From Aurantiochytrium sp. KH105 (taxonomy: Eukaryota; Sar; Bigyra; Thraustochytrida; Thraustochytriidae): DNA of 24,622 nucleotides. Positions within the stretch are counted from its first letter, which is position 1. Each line of letters begins with the position of its first letter. The stretch lies in assembly GCA_003116975.1 (NCBI GenBank), contig BGKB01000302.1, forward strand, positions 1-24,622, written 5' to 3'. Below are positions 9,861-18,030 of this stretch, one piece after another. The notes beneath the pieces were generated by a model that worked only from the letters and a program-made list of their open reading frames with translations, made no database searches and was not told the origin of the DNA. The translations under genes and the position numbers were made by a program.

Positions 9861-10960
9861 TTGTCCTACGCGACACAACTAATCTGTAACACTCCCCACC
9901 TGACGAAACTAAAATTGAAACAACAAGCCCGCAATGCGCCCCTCTCAGCCAACCCCGAGCAGGCCGGCGTCATCACTGAAAACCATAGAATGCGGCAAGG
10001 CACACACACGCCACGGTAAAAGAAAAAGAGCAGTTTTTCCCACCATGGAAAAACACAACGTACGATAGCCCTTTTCCAACCAAAACAAATCTTACCGACC
10101 ATTTCACTTCCCAAAAGTTTTTCTTTGTTCATGTCAGTTGCCAGGGGCTCACGTTGGTGATGACACCGACCGACGCGCTCTCGAAATTGGAGAACCTGCG
10201 ATGAATGGGGTTAGGGCCGTAATATCAAAAACCATGGCTCACATTAGATCAATTGAAGAACCTGCGATGAATGGGGTTACGGCCGTAACATCAAAAACAG
10301 TAGCTCACATTCGATTAAAATTGAAGAACCTGCGATGGATGGGTTTAGGGCCGTAACATCAAAAACCATGGCTCACATTAAAAATCAAGTGAAGAACTTG
10401 CGATGGATGGTGCTCTTCTGGGTCAGGGCCGTAACATCAGAAACCGTGGCTCACGTTACATCAATTGAAGAACCTGCGATAGATGGTGCGCTTCTAGGTC
10501 AGGGCCGTAACATCAAAAACCATGGCTCACATTGGATCAATTGAAGAACCTGCGATGTATGGTACTTTTTGAGGTTAGGGCCGTAACATCAAACACCATG
10601 GCTCACATTCGATCAATTGAAGAACCTGCGATGGATGGTGCTCTTCTGGGTCAGGGCCGTACCAGAAAAACCATCGCTCGCATCAAATCATAATGTCAGT
10701 GTCGGCCTTTTCAAGTCTTTCCTCTTGATACTCACTCGTTCGGTTCGGTCGTTCACTGCAAACCAATTTGATTGTTTTTTGAGGGAAAATACCAATAAAC
10801 TCATATTGGAACACGCATGCGAAAAATTCGTTTTGTCATCCTTTTCGAAACACCATCCATCTTATCCGTTTTCTTGTTTGCTTGTTGTTGTTATTGTGTG
10901 TGTGTTGGGTTTTTCATTTCACGTCCCCGGCCTTTGATTATTTTGACGGTTTCTTCCTGG
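9861..10960. other. Convergent intergenic region with a minisatellite
   Basis: Both flanking genes end here (plus-strand stop 9858-9860, minus-strand stop 10961-10963), so it holds two 3' UTRs. No coding ORF is supported. About 500 bases are taken up by seven degenerate repeat units (10187-10689). An AATAAA lies on the plus strand at about 10793, rather far from the plus-strand gene. The DNA is more AT-rich than the neighbouring genes. Confidence 0.6.
10187..10689. repeat. Seven-unit minisatellite, 66-76 bp period
   Basis: Units start at 10187, 10253, 10321, 10389, 10465, 10541 and 10617, most with TTGAAGAACCTGCGATG. Each continues with AGGGCCGTAACATC and CCATGGCTCACATT. Units 1-3 are 66-68 bp; units 4-6 are 76 bp through an inserted CTCTTCTGGG-type segment; unit 7 is degraded at its 3' end. 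Some units read open because they lack stops, but frame is not conserved between short and long types, so they are not coding repeats. There are no CRISPR-like unique spacers. Confidence 0.9.
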
Positions 10961-13366
10961 TCAGTGCGAATGACCATGCGAGTGGGAATGGCCGTGTGAG
11001 GAGTGGCCATGCGAGTGGGAATGGCCGTGTGAGGAACGTTGCTGGCAGCACGACCCTTGCACCGGGACCGGCTTGGGCTCAAGCTCAGGATTGCGCAAAC
11101 GACGATTGTTGTCCTCAACCTGCACAGAGCGGCCCGCAAACTCAATGTTGTAGTAGTTGCGAAGATCCATCTGACGCGTGTTGAGGACACCAAGGAACTC
11201 GAGCACATTACCGATGGCACCGCGGTCAAAGGGATTCTGTTTCTTGGCCAGATACTGGTAACGAAAACGATTCATGACCTCGTTCGTGGAGATGTTGCGC
11301 TTGATAAAGAGCGCATGCTGACCCACCATGAGAACCGCATAAACAGCCAACGGGAGATAGCAGACCCACACATAGAGCTCCCAGAGAATAAGGTCCCAGA
11401 AGTTGGCCCAAAACGAGTGCAAAGGATTATAAGCCGCCGTGTACAGAACGGAAAGGTAGAGCCACAGCCACGTGCAGACGAGGGCATTGAGCATGGTGAA
11501 AAAGAACTCGCGGTAATTGTTTTCGCCCACCGCCACGCCCATAAAGGGACAAAAGTGATCGAAACGAGCAATGCACACATCCGTGTACTTGTCGTGCTTG
11601 GAACGAATCGGCTTGGCAATCTCACAAGATGTGCACAGCGGAACAAGAAGACCCTTGTCGAGAGCTTCGAGGTAGAGCTCGCGATAGTCTTGCGCGAAGC
11701 GCTGCGACGTATTGACTGGACAGGCGCACGAATCGTCGTCCAACACGACCCGGTTCTCGCCCCCGCGACCATCACTGTTGACGGTCCGCAGCCGATCCTG
11801 AAACGCCTTGCGCGACTTGGCATCCCGTAATACAAAGGTGCCCGGGTTCTTGAGCTGCAAGGCAATCCAGCACGCCCAGGTGGCAAGTAATGAAGCCAAA
11901 AAGACGAGCGTCACGATCGGGTAATACATGGTCGCGTCCATGACCCGCGTCCAGTACTGCCAAAATCCAATGGCCGAAAGCACGGGCCAGGCGTACCACG
12001 TTGGGTGTCGCAGCTGCAGCGGCGGCTTGCGCACGTCTTTGCCCTGCTTGGCGCAAGCCTCCAGGTAGTCGGCGACGCGGGCAAAGGTCTTGTGCTGAGG
12101 CGTTTTCTCCTCGTAGCGGGCCTGCTTTTCGCGCGCGAGCGCAGCCGGCGTGCCACCGGTGCGGTCCTTGCGATCCAAAAACGGCAGCGACCCATTCTTG
12201 ACAAGCACGTTGCTCATGGACGCGAGACCTTGGAGGGCGGCCCAGTGGATGGGCAGGCACTGCTCAAAATCCTGCGCCGAAATGTCAGCGCCGTGCTCGA
12301 GCAGCCACTGCGCGCAGCGCTCCTCGCCCTTGTACGCGGCCCAGTGCAGCGGCGTACGCCCGTTGTTGTCGCGAATCTCCACGTGCAAGCCACGCCGCAA
12401 AAGACAGGCCAAGATCACAGTGCGCCCGAACTGCGCGGCGTGGTGCATGGCCGAGTACCCGCGCGCGTCTGCGGCCATGCGGTCGCATCCGGCGTCAATG
12501 AGCACATGCACGGAGCGCAAGTTCCCGTTGAGCGCCGCCCAGTGCAGTGCAACCTCGCCGCGCGAATTGCGCTGATCAAGGTCGACGCCCTCGCCAATCA
12601 GAAACTCAATGACCTCCTTTTGATCGTTCAGCGCAGCCCAGTGCAGCAGCGGGTGCGGCTCGGCGTCGTTGGGGGCCTGCACGCTCGCGTTCCTGTCCAA
12701 TTCGTATTTTTGCAGGTGCTCACGGAGAGACTCTGTGTCTCCGCTCCGGATGGCAAAGAGGACCTCCCGATCGCGCGTTTGTTCGGGCGTTTCCTCCTTG
12801 GGCGCGGCCATGCGCGCGGCCGACATGAGCTTTGGCTGGGCGCTGCCGTCCTGCCCGCTCACCTGGGCACCCGCCACGGTGTCGGCGTGCATCTGCGCCA
12901 TGACGGCCTTCGTGAGAGATTCCTTTTTCGCCTCGAGCTGGGCTCGTGCAGCAGGTGGAAGGCTTGCTAGTTTTGCGTCGAGCATTGCCTGCATGCGTTG
13001 CGCGTGCATTTCTGCCGTGGCACGCTCCTCGGGCGTCATATCCTTGGCTCGATCTTGCAGGATGCGGATCGACGCGTTGGGCTTGAGTCCAGCGGCCTGA
13101 AAAGCTGCCGTCGCGGCGGTTGAGTCTGCAGAGCTCGCAGACATTGACGCCGAGGCGCCCGTGGCGCCTGCTTCGAGATCATCTTCGGGGCTTTTGCCGG
13201 CCTCGAGGTCGATGTCGTCGTTTTTCTTGCTCGCGGCGCTCCTGTCGCTGGCGCTGGCGCCGCTACTGCCGCCCATGAGGCTTTTCAGCATCTTGATCGG
13301 GTCGGGGTTCCCTGCATCCTGCTCCTCGTGCATGGAGTTCGAGTAGTGGATGTCTGACTGCGCCAT
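10961..13366 (-). CDS. Ankyrin-repeat palmitoyltransferase (Akr1 / ZDHHC17-like) with DHFC core
   Basis: Membrane enzyme that transfers palmitate to Cys residues of target proteins, usually at the Golgi or endosomes. The first in-frame ATG (13366) sits in an excellent context (CACCATGG) and gives 801 residues. An acidic, Ala/Ser-rich N-terminus is followed by five ankyrin repeats (about 238-404), transmembrane segments near 457-475 and 482-502, the Cys-rich domain (578-621), and transmembrane segments near 622-645 and 660-685. STNE (693-696) matches the TTxE motif, and NPFDRG follows. In the Cys-rich domain CTSC, His591, Cys598 and Cys606 remain, but the core is DHFC (603-606) rather than DHHC, and Asp, Thr and Ala replace three expected zinc-binding Cys. 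Yeast Akr1 is known to have a DHYC core and lost zinc ligands and is still active, so activity through Cys606 is likely. The last 29 residues are a His-rich tail. Confidence 0.9.
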   Translation of the reverse strand: MAQSDIHYSNSMHEEQDAGNPDPIKMLKSLMGGSSGASASDRSAASKKNDDIDLEAGKSPEDDLEAGATGASASMSASSADSTAATAAFQAAGLKPNASIRILQDRAKDMTPEERATAEMHAQRMQAMLDAKLASLPPAARAQLEAKKESLTKAVMAQMHADTVAGAQVSGQDGSAQPKLMSAARMAAPKEETPEQTRDREVLFAIRSGDTESLREHLQKYELDRNASVQAPNDAEPHPLLHWAALNDQKEVIEFLIGEGVDLDQRNSRGEVALHWAALNGNLRSVHVLIDAGCDRMAADARGYSAMHHAAQFGRTVILACLLRRGLHVEIRDNNGRTPLHWAAYKGEERCAQWLLEHGADISAQDFEQCLPIHWAALQGLASMSNVLVKNGSLPFLDRKDRTGGTPAALAREKQARYEEKTPQHKTFARVADYLEACAKQGKDVRKPPLQLRHPTWYAWPVLSAIGFWQYWTRVMDATMYYPIVTLVFLASLLATWACWIALQLKNPGTFVLRDAKSRKAFQDRLRTVNSDGRGGENRVVLDDDSCACPVNTSQRFAQDYRELYLEALDKGLLVPLCTSCEIAKPIRSKHDKYTDVCIARFDHFCPFMGVAVGENNYREFFFTMLNALVCTWLWLYLSVLYTAAYNPLHSFWANFWDLILWELYVWVCYLPLAVYAVLMVGQHALFIKRNISTNEVMNRFRYQYLAKKQNPFDRGAIGNVLEFLGVLNTRQMDLRNYYNIEFAGRSVQVEDNNRRLRNPELEPKPVPVQGSCCQQRSSHGHSHSHGHSSHGHSHSHGHSH
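10964..11031 (-). repeat. 33-bp tandem duplication encoding the His-Gly-Ser tail
   Basis: Two near-identical 33-base units encode the alternating His/Gly/Ser end of the palmitoyltransferase, with 11 His in the last 23 residues. Such tails bind Zn, Ni, Cu or Co in other proteins. Here it may compensate for lost zinc ligands or be a neutral repeat expansion. Confidence 0.85.
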
Positions 13367-13911
13367 GGTGGCCTCGTACGCCGCGCGCTCGTCGCTGCCG
13401 CTGTTGCCGCCGTCGCCGCGCGCTATCTGCACAGTTGACAACTGACCGATCTGCGACGGCTCGTCCTTGTTCCGAGCCGAGGCAAGTGCGCGCGTGAGAC
13501 TGCGCGCCAGCTCGGCCTTGGCGTGGTCCACGGGAGGCGGGGCGTCCCAGCGCTCGCTCGTGACAAGGCTGCCCGCGGCCAGCGAGGCGTCGCGAGCGTG
13601 CGCGATGATGCGAGAATGAATCAAGGAGTGAGTGCGTGCGAGTGAGTGATTGAGTGAGTGAGTGAGCGGGTGAAAGTGAAGAATTCTCAATACTTGACTT
13701 GGAGGAGCCAGCCAGCCCACTGCAAAGCGCACGCGCTGGATGTTTCTGCTATGTTTCGCCTAGACCATGCTTAGGCCAGGTCATTTGCGCATTGCGAGGG
13801 TGCACATGCAAGGGTGCACATGCAAGGAAGGAAGGAAACGACCAAGCATAAAGTATACAGGAAAAGGGGAAGGGGGGGGGGTTATGTTCTTTCATACTAC
13901 AACGTGTTGAC
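13367..13911. other. Intergenic region between two minus-strand genes
   Basis: Promoter and 5' UTR of the palmitoyltransferase and 3' UTR of the repeat protein. The palmitoyltransferase frame stays open upstream to about 13732 without an ATG, so an unrecognised upstream exon or non-ATG extension is possible. Contents: GAGT repeats (about 13625-13670), a GCCAGCCAG word (13707-13715), two copies of GGGTGCACATGCAA (about 13798-13825), GGAA repeats and a G9 run near 13872. Confidence 0.6.
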
Positions 13912-16122
13912 TTAAGCCAGCGGAGCACTCGTGGAAGCGTGGTCGACGCCATCGACCAGCGCTACTCCGTTCTCGCTCACACCAAGAGAAGTTTGCGAGG
14001 ACATTTTGTCCACAGCGCCACCCGCTTCGTCCGGATCAACAAGGTCCGGGACCTCGTGTGTCTCCTCTTCTTTTCCTTCGCAAGAGTCATCTTTTTCCAC
14101 ATTGTCATCATCAGTGGCCACTTCGTCTTCTTCCTTTGTCGCTTCTTGTTCTTGATCTTCTTGTTGAACGTCGTCCTCGACCACTTCGTCTTCGACCACT
14201 TCGTCCTCGACGACCTCATCTTCGACGACCTCATCTTCGACGACCTCATCTTCGATTGCTTCGTCGTCGACCACCTCATCTTCGATTCCTTCGTTCTCGA
14301 CCACTTCGTTCTCGACCACTTCGTTCTCGACCACTTCGTCCTCAACCACTTCGTCCTCGACCACTTCGTCCTCAACCACTTCGTCCTCAACCACTTCGTC
14401 CTCAACCACTTCGTCCTCAACCACTTCGTCCTCAACCACCTCTTCCTGTTGAGCATGCTGCTCCTGTTGCTCCAGGTGAATGGTATCCTCATGCAGTTGA
14501 ACCTCCTGGATTTCCTGGAGCTCGCGGTCGAGAATGCGGTCCTCCGAGATCATGCTGAGATTATCGCCAAGCGAGATACCGCGGTAGCTGTGTTGAGCAC
14601 GCGAGGCCTCGAGCTGCGCGCGGCGATGGTTGGCATCGTTCTCCTTGCCAAGACGATTCGATTCATCGAGCATTTTGGATCCCGAGTTGCGAACGGAGGC
14701 CGCCGCAGAGGCAGCCTCGTGCTTGGCCTGACGCTCGGACTCGCGCATTTTGCGGTCCTCGTAGGCGGCTTGGTCCATGAGCGAGACCTGTCCCGAGCCC
14801 TTGTACCCAGAGCGAAGCATGTCGAGTTCCTGGCGCGCCTTGTTGTCCATTTCTTTGCGCTGCTTTTCAAGCACGGCGCCCTGATCCATGAGGGAAACCT
14901 GACCGGCACCCTTGTATTGGGCCTTGAGGTTTTCGATTTCGCGCAAGGCATTGCGGTCATCTTCTTTGCGCTTTTTGTCAAGTGCAGCCGCCTGTTCCAT
15001 GAGAGTGACCTCGCCCGAGCCCTTGTACTGGGCGCGAAGGGCATCGATTTCAGCCTTGGCCTTTTGGTCGGCGGCCTTGCGCTCGCGATCAAGGGTGACG
15101 GCTTGATCCATGAGGGAAACTTGGCCAGCGCCCCTGTACTGGGCACGAAGGGTGTCAATGTCGGCCTTGGCCTTTTGATCGGCGGCTTTACGCTCACGGT
15201 CCAGCGTGACGGCTTGGTCCATGAGCGAAATCTGCCCTGCGCCCTTGTAAGCCTTGCGAAGATCCTCGAGCTGCTCGCGGGCGCGCAGGTCTGCCTCCTT
15301 TCGCTGGCGCTCGAGGACCGCGGACTGCTCCATGAGCGAGACCGAGCCAGTTCCCTTGTAGGTGCGTTTGAGTTCTTCGATTTCGGCCTTGGCCTTTTGG
15401 TCGGCCTCCTTGCGGCGCCTCTCGAGCTGGGCAATTTGCTCGTGCATTTTGGCATCGGCGCAGCCCTTGTACTGGTGGGCGGCGCCGGAAGCCTCCTCCT
15501 TGGCGCGGCGCAGCTGCTCGCGCTGCTGGCGGTCGATGGCGGCACCCTGATCCATGAGATTGCCGGATGCAGAGCCCTTGAACTTGGCAGCGAAGCGCTC
15601 GGCATCCTGCTTGGCCTTGCGCTCAGCGTTGGCATTGGCCTTTTGCAAGGCGACGCCACCGTCAAGAAGCGAGACGGCGCCGGCTCCCTTGAATTGGCCC
15701 GCGGCTTTGGACGCGTTAGCTTTGGCTTTGCGCTCGGCCTCGGCGCGCTGGCGTTGAATGGCCGCGCCTTGGTCGAGGAGCCCGAGGCACGAGGATCCCT
15801 TGAAGCCGGCAGTTTGCTTGCGGTGATCCTGGGCGGCCTTGCGCTCTGCGTCGCGCGCAAGACGTTTTTGGCGCAAGATCTCGTCTTGGTAGCTGAGAAC
15901 CGGAGTCACAGACGGGGTTGATGCGCTGGACCCCGCCGAGCTCACCGACGCGCTCGAAGACATTCGTTGCAGAGCGCCATGGGTCTGTTGACGATGCTTG
16001 CTGGCTGTGACGCGAGTTTTAATGGCCTCGTCCACGGGCGACGTCACGCCTCCGGTCTTGTTGAACTGTTGCATGAGCTGTCGTACGCTCTTGTTGTTGC
16101 CTCCGGCATTTTCTTGCGACAT
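13912..16122 (-). CDS. Coiled-coil protein of 37-residue repeats with acidic VVEDE-repeat tail
   Basis: First in-frame ATG at 16122 (A at -3), 736 residues, family not recognised. The Ser/Thr-rich N-terminus (1-106) precedes ten contiguous repeats of exactly 37 residues (107-476) and a degenerate 36-residue one (477-512). The consensus opens with (Y/F)KGxGxVSLMDQ and continues as a charged Ala/Lys/Glu/Arg helix (LDRERKAADQKAKAEIDALR). A kinked-helix or coiled-coil rod with regular spacing is therefore likely, as in cytoskeletal or cortical scaffold proteins. Residues 562-651 are 18 pentapeptides of VVEDE type (variants VVENE, GIEDE, VVDDE, AIEDE), giving a highly acidic stretch. The end is acidic with no membrane segment or signal peptide. 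An antisense frame of 660 residues (13939-15921) is a shadow of the repeats. Function is unknown. Confidence 0.85.
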   Translation of the reverse strand: MSQENAGGNNKSVRQLMQQFNKTGGVTSPVDEAIKTRVTASKHRQQTHGALQRMSSSASVSSAGSSASTPSVTPVLSYQDEILRQKRLARDAERKAAQDHRKQTAGFKGSSCLGLLDQGAAIQRQRAEAERKAKANASKAAGQFKGAGAVSLLDGGVALQKANANAERKAKQDAERFAAKFKGSASGNLMDQGAAIDRQQREQLRRAKEEASGAAHQYKGCADAKMHEQIAQLERRRKEADQKAKAEIEELKRTYKGTGSVSLMEQSAVLERQRKEADLRAREQLEDLRKAYKGAGQISLMDQAVTLDRERKAADQKAKADIDTLRAQYRGAGQVSLMDQAVTLDRERKAADQKAKAEIDALRAQYKGSGEVTLMEQAAALDKKRKEDDRNALREIENLKAQYKGAGQVSLMDQGAVLEKQRKEMDNKARQELDMLRSGYKGSGQVSLMDQAAYEDRKMRESERQAKHEAASAAASVRNSGSKMLDESNRLGKENDANHRRAQLEASRAQHSYRGISLGDNLSMISEDRILDRELQEIQEVQLHEDTIHLEQQEQHAQQEEVVEDEVVEDEVVEDEVVEDEVVEDEVVEDEVVEDEVVENEVVENEVVENEGIEDEVVDDEAIEDEVVEDEVVEDEVVEDEVVEDEVVEDDVQQEDQEQEATKEEDEVATDDDNVEKDDSCEGKEEETHEVPDLVDPDEAGGAVDKMSSQTSLGVSENGVALVDGVDHASTSAPLA
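14170..14439 (-). repeat. 18-unit 15-bp tandem array (acidic pentapeptides)
   Basis: Eighteen 15-base units encode Val-Val-Glu-Asp-Glu and close variants without frame breaks. The near-identical DNA of adjacent units points to recent slippage or unequal exchange, and copy number is likely to vary between strains. Confidence 0.9.
14587..15804 (-). repeat. 111-bp coding repeats (ten exact-length units plus a degenerate eleventh)
   Basis: Ten units of exactly 111 bases (14695-15804) and one of 108 bases (14587-14694) encode the 37-residue repeats. The sixth and seventh units are nearly identical in protein, suggesting a recent duplication, while the outer units have diverged. Unit length is kept without any indel over more than 1.1 kb, which argues for structural selection. 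Confidence 0.9.
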
Positions 16123-16499
16123 GCTTGCCCCTGCTCTCCGTGAAGGTTCTTCGTGCCGCCTCGCAGGAGAAGAACTCGGTCTGGTTCTCCTGCTCTGCTG
16201 CGCTGCCCTCGCCAGTGGCACGCCAAGAGAAAATCCTCCCTCCCCTCGCTCTCTCTCAAAGTTCTCTTTCCGTGCTGGTCTGGGTTGGCTCCCTCTCTCG
16301 ACTCGTACGCGTACGAGGAGGAACAGGAGTTTTCGGCTGGGGCAGAGGTCGAATCACCTCCCCTCGGCCTCCTCCTCGCCCACCGGGGACAAGATCGATG
16401 CCTGGCGCTGTCGCCTCGAATGATTCGACCCATTCGCAGTCTCTGCGAGCGATCGTAGTAGTACTATCTATGTCTTCATGGGACCAAGCGCGGCTCGCC

Positions 16500-16529
16500 G
16501 GCTGGCAGATATAGATAGATCTGCCAGCC
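16500..16529. repeat. Perfect 11-bp inverted repeat
   Basis: Arms GGCTGGCAGAT (16500-16510) and ATCTGCCAGCC (16519-16529) flank 8 bases of ATAG repeat. The site lies about 380 bases upstream of the repeat-protein ATG, between two divergent genes. It could be a dimeric regulator site or a small hairpin. Confidence 0.75.
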
Positions 16530-17000
16530 TCGACCGTAGGTCCCGAGGGGGCTCGCGCGAGGACCGGGGGCGCGCGGCCAGGGGCGCGCTTGCTCGCAGC
16601 GCATCCCAGCGCAGCCCGCGCGAGTGAGGGCGTGGGACTGTCCGTCTCGGGTCTGCCCGTCTGGGCCTCGGTGCGGCTCGCACGCCCGCGAGTCCTGACC
16701 GGTTGGCCCCCCGGCGAGCGTCTGCCTGTCTCCTCGACCGACGGTCCGTCCGCCAAAAGGCGGCCGTCGCGCCGCCGCCCGCCCGCCCTCCCTCCGCCCG
16801 CCCGGCAGCGGCCTCGCGCGGCGTCTCGCCAGCGCGCTCGAGAGCGTGCCATGGCCTGGCCTGGCCTGGCCTGATGGCCTGGCATCAACATCATCATATC
16901 ATATCATCTCCGACGTCCAGGCCGCCGCCACGGACGCCCTGCCGCGAGGCCTCGAGCTGTGGCCTCCTCCCGGCGCAGACGCGCAAGATGCCGGGGCGGC

Positions 17001-17035
17001 GCTGCGCTGCGCTGCGCTGCGCTGCGCTGCGCTGC
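17001..17035. repeat. (GCTGC)7 pentanucleotide repeat
   Basis: Seven exact tandem GCTGC units, about 160 bases upstream of the frataxin ATG, in the probable promoter or 5' UTR. Confidence 0.9.
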
Positions 17036-17194
17036 GATACGCTATGCTCGCCCATGCGGGGCTGCGATGAGCTCGCTCGCTAGCTCGAGCTGGCTCGAGC
17101 TAGCTAGCTGCGAGGGCACGCCGCGGCGCCAAGCGCGCTTCGGAGGAGAGCGCAGAGCGGGCGGCGGGAGCAGCGCGGCGCGGGCGAGCGAGGG

Positions 17195-17805
17195 ATGAGG
17201 GCGGCGCGGCGCGGCGCGGCGGGGCTGCGCGCGGCGGCGGCGGCTGCGCGCGGCGCGGACGGCGCGGCGGGGCGCGGCCTGAGGCTGCCGAGGAGGCCGG
17301 CGTCGAGCGCGGCGGCGGCGGCGCGCGGAGCGGAGGCGCTGAGGCCTGCGGAGAGGCGCGCGGCGGCGGCGCAGGCCGAGTGGGCCTGGCGCGGGGCGGG
17401 CGCNAGTGGGCCTGGCGCGGGGCGGGCGCGCGCGCGCTGAGCGGCGCGGCGGAGGGGGAGGAGATGTCGGAGAACCAGTTTGAGCAGCTCGTGGGCGAGC
17501 TCTTCCACGAGCTCGAGAGCACCTTTGACGAGCTGGCCATGCAGGCCGAGGACGCAACGGGCGAGCTTTGCGAGGCGACCGCAATGCAGGACGTCGTCGA
17601 GGTCAACCTCGGCAACCTGGGCGTGTGGGTCATGAACAAGCAGACGCCGAACCGCCAAGTTTGGCTCTCCTCGCCCGTGAGCGGACCTAAACGCTACCGC
17701 TACGAGGCCTCGAACCAGACCTGGGTCAACACTCGCGATGGCCACGAGCTCTCTCCGTTTGTCGTCAAGGAGATGGAGGATGCCTTGGCCGGCATTCAGG
17801 GCTAA
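17195..17805 (+). CDS. FXN: Frataxin, mitochondrial precursor (frame broken by a 26-base duplication at an N)
   Basis: Frataxin is the mitochondrial matrix protein that activates the NFS1-ISCU complex for Fe-S cluster assembly. The mature domain (from ATG 17464, 113 residues) has the acidic first helix (ELFHELESTFDELAMQAED), the strands VEVNLGNLGVWVMNKQTPN and RQVWLSSPVSGPKRY, then WVNTRDG, all classic frataxin sequence. The upstream ATG (17195, G at -3) opens an Ala/Arg-rich leader with almost no acidic residues at its start, typical of a mitochondrial targeting peptide, but in a different frame. Between them a 25-base stretch (17379-17403) is repeated exactly after the single N (17405-17429), a 26-base period. 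Counting it once puts leader and domain in one frame of about 194 residues, a usual precursor length. The break is therefore probably an unmerged assembly join. An AATAAA lies about 120 bases past the stop. Confidence 0.9.
17379..17429. other. Probable assembly join: 25-base exact repeat around the only N
   Basis: Bases 17379-17403 and 17405-17429 are identical, separated by N at 17404. This is what two contig ends look like when they overlap but were joined with a one-base gap instead of merged. The extra 26 bases break the frataxin frame. A real 26-bp tandem duplication with one uncalled base (G, judging from 17378) is the alternative. Confidence 0.75.
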
Positions 17806-17925
17806 TTGTAGCAACTCCACGAGCCTGGCGACTTCTGCTTTGGTGGCCCATGGCTTTTCAGCTTTTCATGTAGTCACTCGATGAGCCAATCAATCAATGG
17901 GCATGCCAATGCCTGGCCCCATAAA

Positions 17926-17931
17926 AATAAA
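17926..17931 (+). terminator. Poly(A) signal AATAAA after frataxin
   Basis: A canonical AATAAA in AT-rich DNA 121 bases past the frataxin stop, followed by a T-rich stretch (about 17945-17965) that could be the downstream element. Confidence 0.5.
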
Positions 17932-18030
17932 TTGCGATGATAATCTTTCCTTGTTTTTCTTTTTCGTGATGAGCCAGTCAGTGACCATGCCCGACCAAGC
18001 AAGACCAGAGCCCTTCAAAAATTGAAAAAA

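Larger units (their letters stand above)
16123..17194. other. Divergent intergenic region between the repeat-protein gene and frataxin
   Basis: About 1.07 kb holding both promoters. No ORF is convincing. Visible: a perfect 11-bp inverted repeat (16500-16529), a GGCCT repeat (about 16853-16874), a CATCAT/ATATC stretch (about 16886-16908), a GCTGC repeat (17001-17035) and a GCTCGAGCTAGC-type palindromic patch (about 17075-17110). It becomes very GC-rich towards frataxin. Confidence 0.6.

Noticed and set aside
10187..10689. CRISPR-like array
   Set aside because: Units are adjacent and degenerate with no unique spacers, and the genome is eukaryotic; it is a minisatellite.
13366..13732. N-terminal extension of the palmitoyltransferase by 122 residues
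   Set aside because: The extension begins at GTG, contains no ATG, and part of it encodes GAGT-repeat text; the ATG at 13366 has an excellent context.
13939..15921. 660-residue plus-strand open frame
   Set aside because: It is the antisense shadow of the 37-residue and VVEDE repeats; its own text is a hydrophobic mirror of the repeats with no domain.
16123..16221. N-terminal extension of the 37-residue-repeat protein by 33 residues
   Set aside because: The codon at its start is GTG and no ATG lies in it; ATG 16122 is the first usable start.
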